Shown here: in pieces, positions 44,885 through 53,637 of the stretch
Layout: each line of letters starts with the position of its first letter
Position numbering within the stretch: the first letter of the stretch is position 1
From: JBBDMU01 sp040905685
GTDB lineage: Bacteria > Bacteroidota > Rhodothermia > Balneolales > Natronogracilivirgulaceae
Direction: 5' to 3'
DNA length: 64,000 nt
Assembly (NCBI GenBank): GCA_040905685.1
Contig: JBBDRB010000110.1
Location: 1-64,000, forward strand
The notes under the pieces: model-generated
Told to the model about the DNA's origin: nothing
The model's database searches: none
The model's input: the letters and a program-made list of their open reading frames with translations, nothing else
Program-made: the position numbers and the translations under genes

Positions 44885-46603
44885 TTAGGGTTCGTCCGTC
44901 CCTTCCGGTTCCTCTTCCCGTCCGGGCCCGGCTTCCCCGTCCATTCCCGGTTCGTCTTCCCTGTCCGGTTCCCCGGTACGGCCTGTTTCGCCAGCCCCGT
45001 TAAAGTCAACATAGACCTGGCCGGTCATATTGGACTGAACCGGTATATTTCTCTGGATGAAATAGGGCTCAGGGGCACGAAAGGGCTCAACGCTGCCCGG
45101 GTCCCAGCGGCCCGACCCGTCCAGATCCTCAAATACGATGAGCTTATAGTTGCGGGGCGGAAGCTGGTCCAGAACCAGGGTGTCTGCAAAACGCCCTGAC
45201 CGGACCGGTGTTTCATCACCGTCGGTCAGGGTATAGCGATAGGAGGCCGTATCCTCTTCAGCAGGCCCTTCGATCAGCAGCTCAAGCTCACCCAGATCAT
45301 CTTCATGCCAAATGGTGGGCTCAATGTTCACATAACCGGCGCTTTCCGGATTCCAGATCCTGACCTCATAGCTCACGTTTTCCCTCCACACGGTATCCGG
45401 ATGGATAACCAATTTATTTTCCCGGACGTCCGTGCCCGGCCAGTCTTCGAATAAACTGTCGCTTTCGATAACCTTCAACGAGTCGGTAACCACCTCTTCG
45501 TCAATGACCTTTGAGTATTGAAAGATCAGCGGCTCGTTCGCATAAACCCCCGCTTCGGTCAAGTGTTCCAGGTAAGCCAGATAGGTTGTATCCGGTTCAC
45601 CGGAACCCTCAAAGGAGTCTATGCCTGAATAAGCCGGATTCCCGGCTCCATCGGTTATATCGTGCAATTCCAGCGTGAACAGCTCCTCTTCAATAAATTC
45701 TTCCACCGACTGCGCAAACAGGATATTGGGCTCTCCCTCGTCGACATACAGGGGGATGGCACGGCTGAAAGGCTCCTGGTCAAGTGTAAACAGGTCAATG
45801 GCGGCCTCCTCACCCAACTCCACATTTTCCGAAAAACGCAGGCGCATTCTGGTAGAGGATAAGAGTCCGACCGCCTGCAGCTCAGGGGCCAGGGTATCTT
45901 CCCGGGTAATGAATACCGTAGCGAAAGAGGCGCTTTGATCCCGCCCCAGGGACAATGTATCGGTGGGGAAAGGCTGCGCATCTTCACGGGGAGGATCCCA
46001 AACCTGGTTCCGGTTACGGTCATCCACCCAGAACCCACGGTAGTGCCCTTCCCGCAGGTAATTGAACGATGCAACCCCGGCCGTGTCGGTACCGGCCGAG
46101 TAATTGGCTTTTTCCGCCAGATCATAGGGTGAGCGATACAGAAGCACCCGCGCATCGGGGATCACCTCACCGGTTTCGGCATCCCGTACCGTCGCACTTA
46201 TTTTACCGCTATCGATGTCCGGGCCCGTAGACAAGGCCAGTTGAAAGGGGGATGCCATTTTATTGTTGTTCGTATCGGTCAGATCCGTACCCACTGTTAG
46301 AATGATGGTGGTCGTATCAGGCAGATCATCTTCAAACCTGACCCTCACAGACCGGCGGCCCCAGTTCAGACTGTAATCTATGCCCATATCCGGTTCCATA
46401 CGAAAGGCCCTCTCAAAGTTTGCCCGGTTCACATAGTCGTCAAATTCAAAGGTTATGTGGTCTTCGGCGAAATTTACCGTACCGCTCTGCGGTGTGGTTT
46501 GCACGACTTCCGGACCGGAAGTATCCCGCTCACCGCCCGTAGGCTGGGTTGGCGTTGCGCAGTTTGTAAGCAGCAAAAGAAATATGCAGGAGAGTTTTTG
46601 CAA
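44885..46603 (-). CDS. Ig-like domain lipoprotein
   Basis: A 572-residue lipoprotein. The signal peptide ends LLLTNCATPTQPTGG, a pattern typical of Bacteroidota surface lipoproteins. Residues about 30-130 form an SbsA-type Ig-like domain (PQSGTVNFAEDHITFEFDDYV), then a carboxypeptidase-regulatory-like segment (GEVIPDARVLLYRSPYD) and further Ig-like modules. The last 40 residues are a Gly/Glu/Asp/Arg-rich low-complexity tail. Probable role in adhesion or support of a partner complex. It lies 89 bp after the barrel gene at 46693 on the same strand, and may be its partner. Confidence 0.75.
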   Translation of the reverse strand: MQKLSCIFLLLLTNCATPTQPTGGERDTSGPEVVQTTPQSGTVNFAEDHITFEFDDYVNRANFERAFRMEPDMGIDYSLNWGRRSVRVRFEDDLPDTTTIILTVGTDLTDTNNNKMASPFQLALSTGPDIDSGKISATVRDAETGEVIPDARVLLYRSPYDLAEKANYSAGTDTAGVASFNYLREGHYRGFWVDDRNRNQVWDPPREDAQPFPTDTLSLGRDQSASFATVFITREDTLAPELQAVGLLSSTRMRLRFSENVELGEEAAIDLFTLDQEPFSRAIPLYVDEGEPNILFAQSVEEFIEEELFTLELHDITDGAGNPAYSGIDSFEGSGEPDTTYLAYLEHLTEAGVYANEPLIFQYSKVIDEEVVTDSLKVIESDSLFEDWPGTDVRENKLVIHPDTVWRENVSYEVRIWNPESAGYVNIEPTIWHEDDLGELELLIEGPAEEDTASYRYTLTDGDETPVRSGRFADTLVLDQLPPRNYKLIVFEDLDGSGRWDPGSVEPFRAPEPYFIQRNIPVQSNMTGQVYVDFNGAGETGRTGEPDREDEPGMDGEAGPGREEEPEGTDEP

Positions 46604-46692
46604 AAGAGGTTTTTAGGTAGTATTAAAAAGGGATAACTAAAACACAGACGTTAGATTGCATTCCGGTCCGGCAAGCAACGGTGATCATTTCC

Positions 46693-47943
46693 TCAGAGTC
46701 CGATGACGGCCCCTATGCTGATCAGGCTCCGGAATTCAACATTGTCGTCACCGCCGGCCGGGTCAGACAGCCAAAAAGGGATTTCGTACCGGAATTTAAA
46801 TCCCCGTTGCCGGCCCACATAATCCGGTATCAGCAAAGACAGCATGAATCCGGCCCCCGCGTCAGACAGGGATGAACCGAATCCGTCATCGTAGTCAAAC
46901 GGAGCCCCGGTATCATAGAATAAATAGGAATGAAGGTCCAAAAATTCCCCCAGAACAGGAATATTGGCAAACACCCGCTCAATGGGATTGGGATAACGAA
47001 GCTCGAAATTCAGCGAGGCGATATTCGACAGCAGAACAGGCAGCCCGTCCTGGGCTGCATCAATATTCCGGGCGGTATAACCACGTAAATTGGCTCCGCC
47101 GCCAATGTGTACGAGTCCCCTGTTCAACCATGGGTTCGGAATGGTACCCTTCGACCGGGTAAACCCGGACAGGGTCCAGTCCAGTGCCGGAGCCAGGGCC
47201 GTCTGGTGATAATATTCATCCGGCAGATAATCGGTGGCCGTGGCAACGAAAGCCCTGCCCAGCAAGGCGAAATCAGGCGAAAATAAAAACTCCTGCTCAT
47301 AGGAAGCCTGAACCTGGGAAAAAAAGTCGGTCTCGACGGGAAGTCCGGCCGTAAAGGAGCCCTCCAGGTTGTAAAAACCGAACTGGTTTTCCTTTTGGCG
47401 CTCATAACGGGTGACGGCACGCACGACAACCTCATCCTGCCACAAAACCGGGTAGTGGGTATACTCATCATCAAAGCGGTAATGGGTGGAGAGGAAAACA
47501 GACGCCTCTGTAAAATCGAATTCGTTAAATCCAGGCTGCCAGCGTTTTTTAATGCCGGCCCCGTGATTGTGCAGTCCTTCCCGTATGCTGGTAAAAAGGT
47601 TAAAACTGCCCTCACTGCCAAAATCGGTGATCGCCGAAATCGGCTGCGTATAGGATAAATAGTACGAAACGGGATTGTCCGGCAGGCGGGTCCCCAGCCA
47701 CAACCCGAAATCCATCCGGTGGTTTCCGTCCAGAAAGCTCCCCGGTTCCTGCCCCCGCAGGCGCACCCCTACACGGATGCCGTCCACATCATTATACCAG
47801 ACATCGGGCGCGGCCAGGACTTCATAAGCCGGTGTACTGATGATCTGGGCCTGAACATCCCCGGCGGAGCTCAGAACGGCCCCCGCCAGTGTGGCCAGGA
47901 CTATAAAAAATTTAAGGTAGCCAATGTTTGTCTGACGATGCAT
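46693..47943 (-). CDS. POTRA-less BamA/TamA-like outer-membrane barrel
   Basis: A 416-residue protein with signal peptide (about 1-32, ending VQAQ). All of it looks like outer-membrane strands. The later half resembles the Omp85 barrel: GGGANLRGYTAR (the LRGY/F motif), then NFELRYPNPIERVF and a final FKFRYEIPFWLSDPAGG with a short last strand. There are no POTRA domains. It is smaller than BamA and could be a stand-alone exporter or a partner of a metallopeptidase elsewhere. The next gene on the same strand is the Ig-like lipoprotein. Confidence 0.72.
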   Translation of the reverse strand: MHRQTNIGYLKFFIVLATLAGAVLSSAGDVQAQIISTPAYEVLAAPDVWYNDVDGIRVGVRLRGQEPGSFLDGNHRMDFGLWLGTRLPDNPVSYYLSYTQPISAITDFGSEGSFNLFTSIREGLHNHGAGIKKRWQPGFNEFDFTEASVFLSTHYRFDDEYTHYPVLWQDEVVVRAVTRYERQKENQFGFYNLEGSFTAGLPVETDFFSQVQASYEQEFLFSPDFALLGRAFVATATDYLPDEYYHQTALAPALDWTLSGFTRSKGTIPNPWLNRGLVHIGGGANLRGYTARNIDAAQDGLPVLLSNIASLNFELRYPNPIERVFANIPVLGEFLDLHSYLFYDTGAPFDYDDGFGSSLSDAGAGFMLSLLIPDYVGRQRGFKFRYEIPFWLSDPAGGDDNVEFRSLISIGAVIGL

Positions 47944-47977
47944 CGCTCTTGATTTTTTGTGCGTTTTATGCTGATTG

Positions 47978-48934
47978 CTAAGACTTCACCATGTCCTGAT
48001 CTTTCAGGGCCTGAAACGATTCAAAAGTGCGGCTAAGTCCTTCTTTCCGATTAACTTCAGGAGACCACTTCAGAATTTCCCTCGCCTTGGTGGTATCCGG
48101 GCGGCGCACCTTCGGATCGTCCTGGGGAAGCTCCCGGAATACGATCTCCGAATGGCTGCCGGTCAGGGCCAGCACCTCACGGGCAAAGTCCAGTATGGAG
48201 ATCTCTTCGTGGTTGCCGATATTCACCGGCAAGGTATAGTCAGACTGAGACAACCGGTAGATGCCTTCCACCAGGTCATCGACATAACAGAAAGAACGGG
48301 TCTGTGAACCGTCCCCGAAAATGCTGATGTTTTCGCCCCGCATGGCCTGCCCCATAAACGTTGGCAGAGCCCGCCCGTCATCCAGGCGCATTCTGGGTCC
48401 GTAGGTATTGAATATCCGCACGATGCGCGTATCCACGGCATGGGTGCGGTGATAGGCCATGACCAGGGCCTCGGCAAACCGTTTGGCCTCATCGTATACG
48501 CCCCGCAGCCCGATAGGATTTACATTGCCCCAGTATTCCTCTTTCTGGGGATGGATCAGCGGATCGCCGTAGACTTCACTTGTGGAGGCCAGCAAAAAGC
48601 GGGCATTTTTAGCCTTGGCCAGACCCAGTGCTTTATGGGTGCCCAGAGAGCCTACTTTCAGCGTCTGTATGGGCATCTCCAGGTAGTCTATGGGCGAGGC
48701 CGGTGAGGCGAAATGCAGGATCAGGTCCAGGTCGCCGGACACGTGAATATAGTCGGTCACATTGTACTTGACAAACGTGAAATCACCGGCCCCGATCAGG
48801 TGCTCGATATTGCCCAGGCGCCCGGTGGACAGATTATCCATGCAGATAACCTCAAATCCTTCCTGCAAGTAACGTTCACAAAGGTGGGATCCGAGAAAAC
48901 CGGCTCCTCCTGTAATTAAGATTCGTTTAGACAT
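47978..48934 (-). CDS. UDP-glucuronate decarboxylase (UDP-xylose synthase)
   Basis: A 318-residue short-chain dehydrogenase/reductase that turns UDP-glucuronate into UDP-xylose. The NAD site is GGAGFLG (about 9-15) and the catalytic pair is Tyr147 with Lys151 (YDEAKR), in the usual context STSEVYGDP and YWGNVNPIG. The start at 48934 is fixed by GGGAGGA 6 nt upstream; an earlier frame opening at 48973 would bury it. It overlaps the UDP-glucose dehydrogenase stop by 8 bp, placing it third in a greA-ugd-uxs operon. The pathway feeds sugars to surface polysaccharide. Confidence 0.93.
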   Translation of the reverse strand: MSKRILITGGAGFLGSHLCERYLQEGFEVICMDNLSTGRLGNIEHLIGAGDFTFVKYNVTDYIHVSGDLDLILHFASPASPIDYLEMPIQTLKVGSLGTHKALGLAKAKNARFLLASTSEVYGDPLIHPQKEEYWGNVNPIGLRGVYDEAKRFAEALVMAYHRTHAVDTRIVRIFNTYGPRMRLDDGRALPTFMGQAMRGENISIFGDGSQTRSFCYVDDLVEGIYRLSQSDYTLPVNIGNHEEISILDFAREVLALTGSHSEIVFRELPQDDPKVRRPDTTKAREILKWSPEVNRKEGLSRTFESFQALKDQDMVKS

Positions 48935-50285
48935 TTTGCTTCCTCCCTTCATTAACCGGCTCTCGTCCCACACTGAAATAGGTCAGGTTTGCTTCTTTGG
49001 TGCGGCGCAGGTCATACAGATTGCGGCCGTCAAAGATAACGGGACTTTTCATCAGGGCTGAAAATTCATCCAGGGCCGGGCGCCGGAACTCATTCCATTC
49101 GGTGCAGATCACCAGCGCATCCACATTCTGTATGGCCGCCTTCTGATCACTGACAAATTTGATTTTGCCACTTAATTCCTCCCCCAGGGCCTGTTTAAAC
49201 GTCTCAATAGCTTCCGGATCATAGGCATGGATACCGGCTCCCATTTTCAGCAGTTCCTCTATGATATACAAAGCCGGGGCTTCGCGCACATCATCGGTCT
49301 CGGGCTTGAATGCCAGCCCCCACACTCCGAATGTGAGGCCCTCCAGGCTGCCGTTCTTCACGGTCTGGCTGTAGTAGGACTTTATTTTTTCGACTATGGT
49401 TAACTTTTGGCGTTCATTAACCTCAATGACCGATTTCAAGATCTTGAAATCGTAGTTGTGTTCATCGGCCGTATAATCCATAGCCTGGACATCCTTGGGA
49501 AAACAACTCCCTCCGTAGCCGATGCCGGCAAACAGAAACCGTTTGCCGATGCGGGAATCCGTGCCGATGCCACGGCGGACATTATCCACATTCGCGCCCA
49601 CCCTTTCGCACAGGTTGGCCACCTCGTTCATGAAAGATATCTTGGTAGCCAGAAAGGCATTGGCCGCATACTTCGTCAGTTCAGAGCTTCTTTCGTCCAT
49701 AACGATTATGGGATTGCCGCTACGGACAAAGGGTTCGTAGAGCAGCTCCATTTTTTCAATGGCCCGGTCGCTGCTGCTTCCAATGACGACCCGTTCGGGT
49801 TTGAGGAAATCCTCAATGGCCGCTCCTTCACGCAAAAACTCAGGATTGGATACTACATCAAAGGGAACCTTCGTCTGGGCCTCGATGGTCATCCGCACTT
49901 TATCGGCCGTTCCCACCGGAACGGTGCTCTTGTTGACAATGATCTTGTAATCCTTTATCAGCCCCCCTATTTCATTGGCTACCCCCAAAACATAGCTCAG
50001 GTCCGCCTGTCCGTCATCACCGGGAGGCGTAGGCAGGCAGAGGAAGATGATTTCCGCAGTCTCAACGGCATCGCCGAGGCTGGAGGTAAAACTTAACCGC
50101 CCCTCACGGATGGAGCGTTCAAAAAGCTTGAATAACCCCGGCTCATATATAGGGATCTCCCCTTTCTGGAGCGAATCCAGTTTGGCTTTATTATTATCGA
50201 CACATATTACATCATTCCCCGAATCGGCAAGGCAGGTGCCGGTCACCAGTCCAACATAACCCGTTCCAACTACAGCAATTTTCAT
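48927..50285 (-). CDS. ugd: UDP-glucose 6-dehydrogenase
   Basis: A 452-residue enzyme that oxidises UDP-glucose to UDP-glucuronate with two NAD+. The NAD motif GTGYVG (7-12) and the catalytic Cys261 in GYGGSCFPKD are present, and the central dimer helix and C-terminal GLAFKPETDDVREAP block fit the family. Its product is the substrate of the next gene, so the two make UDP-xylose. It lies one base after greA and overlaps the decarboxylase by 8 bp, implying joint translation. Confidence 0.95.
   Translation of the reverse strand: MKIAVVGTGYVGLVTGTCLADSGNDVICVDNNKAKLDSLQKGEIPIYEPGLFKLFERSIREGRLSFTSSLGDAVETAEIIFLCLPTPPGDDGQADLSYVLGVANEIGGLIKDYKIIVNKSTVPVGTADKVRMTIEAQTKVPFDVVSNPEFLREGAAIEDFLKPERVVIGSSSDRAIEKMELLYEPFVRSGNPIIVMDERSSELTKYAANAFLATKISFMNEVANLCERVGANVDNVRRGIGTDSRIGKRFLFAGIGYGGSCFPKDVQAMDYTADEHNYDFKILKSVIEVNERQKLTIVEKIKSYYSQTVKNGSLEGLTFGVWGLAFKPETDDVREAPALYIIEELLKMGAGIHAYDPEAIETFKQALGEELSGKIKFVSDQKAAIQNVDALVICTEWNEFRRPALDEFSALMKSPVIFDGRNLYDLRRTKEANLTYFSVGREPVNEGRKQNV
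48941..48947 (-). promoter_or_regulatory. Strong Shine-Dalgarno for the UDP-glucuronate decarboxylase
   Basis: GGGAGGA on the minus strand, 6 nt before ATG 48934, decides the start against an upstream frame opening at 48973. Strong sites are not universal in this window. Confidence 0.85.
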
Positions 50286-50286
50286 A

Positions 50287-50757
50287 TTATCTCTCTATTT
50301 TTAAGATTTTAAGTTCAAGTTGTCCGGCAGGCACCTTTACCGTGACCGTATCTTCGATTTCTTTACCCATCAGGGCACTGCCTATTGGTGAATCAATAGA
50401 GATCTTGCCCTGGCTGAAGTCGGCTTCCTGTTTGGACACCAGCGTGTATTTCATTTCCTTATCTGTATTTTTGTTGAGTATGGTCACGGTTGATAAAACA
50501 TATACTTTACTGCTGTCTACCTGTTTCTCGTCCAGTACACGAGAACGGGATAAGGTTTCTTCAAGTTCCGAGATGCGCTGTTCAAGTTTCCCCTGGGCTT
50601 CCTTCGCCGCGTCGTATTCAGCATTCTCGCTTAGATCACCATGAGAACGTGCTTCTTCGATCTGTTCGGCTATTTCTTTCCGGGCACGCGTGATCAAATC
50701 CTTAAATTCTTCTTTAAGTTTTGTGTATCCCTCAGGGGACATGTAATTGACTTTCAC
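50287..50757 (-). CDS. greA: Transcription elongation factor GreA
   Basis: A 156-residue factor that enters the RNA polymerase secondary channel and triggers transcript cleavage at stalls. The N-terminal coiled coil carries the acidic tip DLSENAEYDAA, and the C-terminal domain follows the FKBP-like fold, with SPIGSALMGKEIEDTV near the end. It is first in a leftward operon with ugd and the decarboxylase; this link to sugar-nucleotide genes is unusual. Its upstream region, shared with the divergent trmH-type gene, contains a short hairpin. Confidence 0.97.
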   Translation of the reverse strand: MKVNYMSPEGYTKLKEEFKDLITRARKEIAEQIEEARSHGDLSENAEYDAAKEAQGKLEQRISELEETLSRSRVLDEKQVDSSKVYVLSTVTILNKNTDKEMKYTLVSKQEADFSQGKISIDSPIGSALMGKEIEDTVTVKVPAGQLELKILKIER

Positions 50758-50877
50758 TATAAAGGCTTATTTTGTGATTAATGTTTGCACTTACCTCAGA
50801 GCCGGGCAGACCGCTCTCTGTTGTGTATATTCAAGATCAGTTGTTAATGTCCCCGGCAATGAAAAGTTACACATGTG

Positions 50878-50897
50878 CTTATAGTCCGCTCTATAAG
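50878..50897. repeat. 7-bp inverted repeat between greA and the RNA methyltransferase
   Basis: CTTATAG and CTATAAG flank TCCGCT, giving a 7-bp stem with a 6-nt loop, extendable by one wobble and one pair. It lies in the 250-bp divergent promoter region and could be a regulatory site. Short and AT-rich, so weak evidence. Confidence 0.35.
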
Positions 50898-51007
50898 TAA
50901 ATCATTATACGGAATTTATACACTTCACCAAACATACGCTAAAATAATTTAATTATCCTGAAAAACTGACGGCCGGAACCCTGTTCAGGCCTTTACAATG
51001 AACACCC

Positions 51008-51532
51008 ATGAAAAAACTTACCACAAAAGAAATTTTCGAAAGAAATCAGCAGCGGACCGTTCCGGAAGGCTTTAAAAACACCAAAATATGGCTGCATAAT
51101 ATTCGCAGCATGCATAACGTCGGCTCGGCATTCCGCACGGCCGATGCGTTCGGCATTTCGGAAATCATTCTCTCCGGCTATACTCCGGTGCCTCCGCGGC
51201 CGGAAATATCCAAAACAGCTCTGGGGGCCGAGGAGTTCGTTTACTGGAGTTATGCCGATGATATCCGTCAAAAAATACAGGCCCTCCGCAAGCAGGGCTA
51301 TCAACTAACCGGCATGGAGCAGACTACCGAAAGCCGGCTGATCACGGACTTTCATCCTGCAGATGCCGGGGCGATGTGCTTTCTTTTCGGTAATGAGGTA
51401 ACGGGGCTCGACGACGATCTGCTGCTGCAGTGTGACCATAGCGTGGAAATACCCCAGTATGGCCGGAAACACTCGTTCAATGTTTCGGTAAGCATTGGGA
51501 TCGTATTGTACGACTGGCTGAAAAAAGGTTAA
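51008..51532 (+). CDS. SpoU/TrmH-family RNA 2'-O-methyltransferase
   Basis: A 174-residue methyltransferase with the family's knotted fold. Motif 1 is NIRSMHNVGSAFRTADAFG, motif 2 is FLFGNEVTGL and motif 3 is IPQYGRKHSFNVSVSIGI. It should methylate a ribose 2'-OH in tRNA or rRNA using AdoMet; the position cannot be read from sequence. It is divergently placed from greA and 82 bp upstream of metG on the same strand, so metG may or may not share its transcript. Confidence 0.9.
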   Translation: MKKLTTKEIFERNQQRTVPEGFKNTKIWLHNIRSMHNVGSAFRTADAFGISEIILSGYTPVPPRPEISKTALGAEEFVYWSYADDIRQKIQALRKQGYQLTGMEQTTESRLITDFHPADAGAMCFLFGNEVTGLDDDLLLQCDHSVEIPQYGRKHSFNVSVSIGIVLYDWLKKG

Positions 51533-51614
51533 AGCCCGAATGGGTTCGCTTTGTCGTTAAGCCATACATGCGTATTTTTAGGGCTTACCTGATAATAAAC
51601 CACCCATTCATTTT

Positions 51615-53636
51615 ATGTCGAAAAGAACGCTTGTTACCGCAGCGCTGCCTTATGCTAACGGACCTTTACACCTGGGCCACCTGGCCGGGGCGTACCTCCC
51701 GTCCGATTTTTATGTGCGTTATAAGCGAATGCGTGGGGAGGATATCCTGTTTATCTGCGGCTCCGACGAGCACGGCGTACCCATCACCCTGGCCGCTACC
51801 CGCGAGAAGGTCACCCCCCAGGATATCGTGGACCGCTTTCACGCCCTGAATAAGGAATCATTTGAACGGCTGGGCATATCCTTTGATTATTTTGGCCGGA
51901 CCAGCTCGGATACCCATAAGGAGGTTTCCCAGGCGTTCTTCAGGGATTTGAATGATAAGGGCATATTCAGGAAGAAGTCACAGACGCAGCTCTATGACCC
52001 CAAAGCAGGGATGTTCCTGCCCGACCGTTATGTGGTGGGCACCTGTCCCCATTGCGGCAACGAAGAGGCCTATGGTGACCAGTGTGAAAAGTGCGGTAAT
52101 TCCCTTTCACCTACTGACCTGATCAACCCCTGCAGCGTTATTACCGGCGAGATCCCTCTTCACAGGGAAACCGAACACTGGTTCATTCCCCTGGGTGATT
52201 TTCAGGAACGGCTGACGGCCTGGCTCGACCGGCAAAAAGACTGGAAGCCCAACGTTATGGGGCAGTGCCGCAGCTGGCTCGACGGCGGACTCCAGGACAG
52301 GGCCGTGACGCGGGACCTGAACTGGGGGGTGCCGGTACCCTATGAGGGCGCCGAAGGCAAGGTGCTGTATGTTTGGTTCGATGCCCCGATCGGTTACATC
52401 TCGGCGACCAAAGAACTGGGGCTGCTGCAGGGCAAGCCAGATCTGTGGAAAACCTGGTGGCAGGATGAACATACCGACCTGATACACTTTATCGGAAAAG
52501 ACAACATCGTATTTCACTGCATCATGTTCCCGGCTATGCTGATGGCTCACGGCGATTATATATTGCCAAAAAATGTGCCGGCCAATGAGTTTTTAAACCT
52601 GGAAGGGCAGAAATTGTCCACCTCCAAAGGCTGGGCGGTATGGCTGCATGAATATCTCGATGAGCATGACCCGGACAAGCTGCGGTATGTGCTCGGTTCC
52701 AGCCTGCCCGAAACAAAAGATTCGGATTTTTCATGGAAGGATTTCCAGGCCAGGGTCAACGGGGAGCTGGCCGATATCCTTGGTAATTTCATTTTCCGTA
52801 CCCTCTCCTTCACCCAGCGATATTTTGACTCCGCCGTTCCGGAGCTGATCAACCCCGTGGAGCGGGATCTCGAGGTGCTGGCAGAAATTGACGCTATAAA
52901 GACGCAGGTTACGGAAGCCTATGAAACGTTTCATTTCCGGGAGGCCATTGCACAAAGCATGAATCTGGCCCGCCTGGGCAACAAGTATTTCACGGAGACC
53001 GAACCCTGGCACCTGCGGAAAACCGATATGCAGAAATGCGGCACCGTTCTTCACATCTGCCTGCAGATCGCTGCGGCCCTGTCGCTGCTGTTCGATCCGG
53101 TCATGCCTGCCAGGATGAAGAAGCTGAGGGGGTATCTGGGAACAAAATACCTTAGCTGGAACGACATTACGGCCCATATGCTCCCCACCGGACAAACCAT
53201 TGAACAGGGGGAGATCCTTTTCAGGAAGCTGGAAGATCAGGAAATTGACAAACAGCTCGAACGGCTTCAGGAACGCAGGCAGGACCGTGGCAAACCCGGG
53301 TTTGAAGCGATGAAAGAAGAGATCTCCTTTGAAACTTTCAGCAGCATGGACCTGAGGACCGGTAAAATTGTTTCTGCAAAAAAAGTGCCCAAAGCAAAGA
53401 ACCTCTTGCATCTGCAGGTTGATCTCGGCTTTGAAATCCGATCGGTCCTCTCGGGCATTGCCGGTCAGTACCAGCCGGAAGATCTCCAGGGCAGGAACAT
53501 TGTCATGGTTGTCAATCTGGCCCCTAAAAAAATGATGGGCATTGAAAGCAAAGGCATGATCCTGATGGCTGAAGACAAGGACGGTAATTATCAATTCCTA
53601 TCAGCTGATGCGGAAGCAGGCAGCATAGTTTCCTGA
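51615..53636 (+). CDS. metG: Methionyl-tRNA synthetase with C-terminal tRNA-binding domain
   Basis: A 673-residue class I synthetase. The HIGH signature is HLGH (19-22) and the KMSKS signature is KLSTS (333-337). A zinc module (CPHCGNEEAYGDQCEKCG, about 143-160) is intact. The final 110 residues form an EMAP/OB-fold tRNA-binding domain (SSMDLRTGKIVSAKKVPKAK). The anticodon-binding helical domain lies between. It is cytoplasmic. Its TGA is 1 bp before the ATG of the GH13 gene, which is an unusually close, apparently coupled pair. Confidence 0.97.
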   Translation: MSKRTLVTAALPYANGPLHLGHLAGAYLPSDFYVRYKRMRGEDILFICGSDEHGVPITLAATREKVTPQDIVDRFHALNKESFERLGISFDYFGRTSSDTHKEVSQAFFRDLNDKGIFRKKSQTQLYDPKAGMFLPDRYVVGTCPHCGNEEAYGDQCEKCGNSLSPTDLINPCSVITGEIPLHRETEHWFIPLGDFQERLTAWLDRQKDWKPNVMGQCRSWLDGGLQDRAVTRDLNWGVPVPYEGAEGKVLYVWFDAPIGYISATKELGLLQGKPDLWKTWWQDEHTDLIHFIGKDNIVFHCIMFPAMLMAHGDYILPKNVPANEFLNLEGQKLSTSKGWAVWLHEYLDEHDPDKLRYVLGSSLPETKDSDFSWKDFQARVNGELADILGNFIFRTLSFTQRYFDSAVPELINPVERDLEVLAEIDAIKTQVTEAYETFHFREAIAQSMNLARLGNKYFTETEPWHLRKTDMQKCGTVLHICLQIAAALSLLFDPVMPARMKKLRGYLGTKYLSWNDITAHMLPTGQTIEQGEILFRKLEDQEIDKQLERLQERRQDRGKPGFEAMKEEISFETFSSMDLRTGKIVSAKKVPKAKNLLHLQVDLGFEIRSVLSGIAGQYQPEDLQGRNIVMVVNLAPKKMMGIESKGMILMAEDKDGNYQFLSADAEAGSIVS

Positions 53637-53637
53637 C

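Noticed and set aside
51533..51614. Possible tRNA or hairpin between the methyltransferase and metG
   Set aside because: Only a 5-bp stem and a distant 6-bp repeat are present. No cloverleaf could be formed and there is no T-run.
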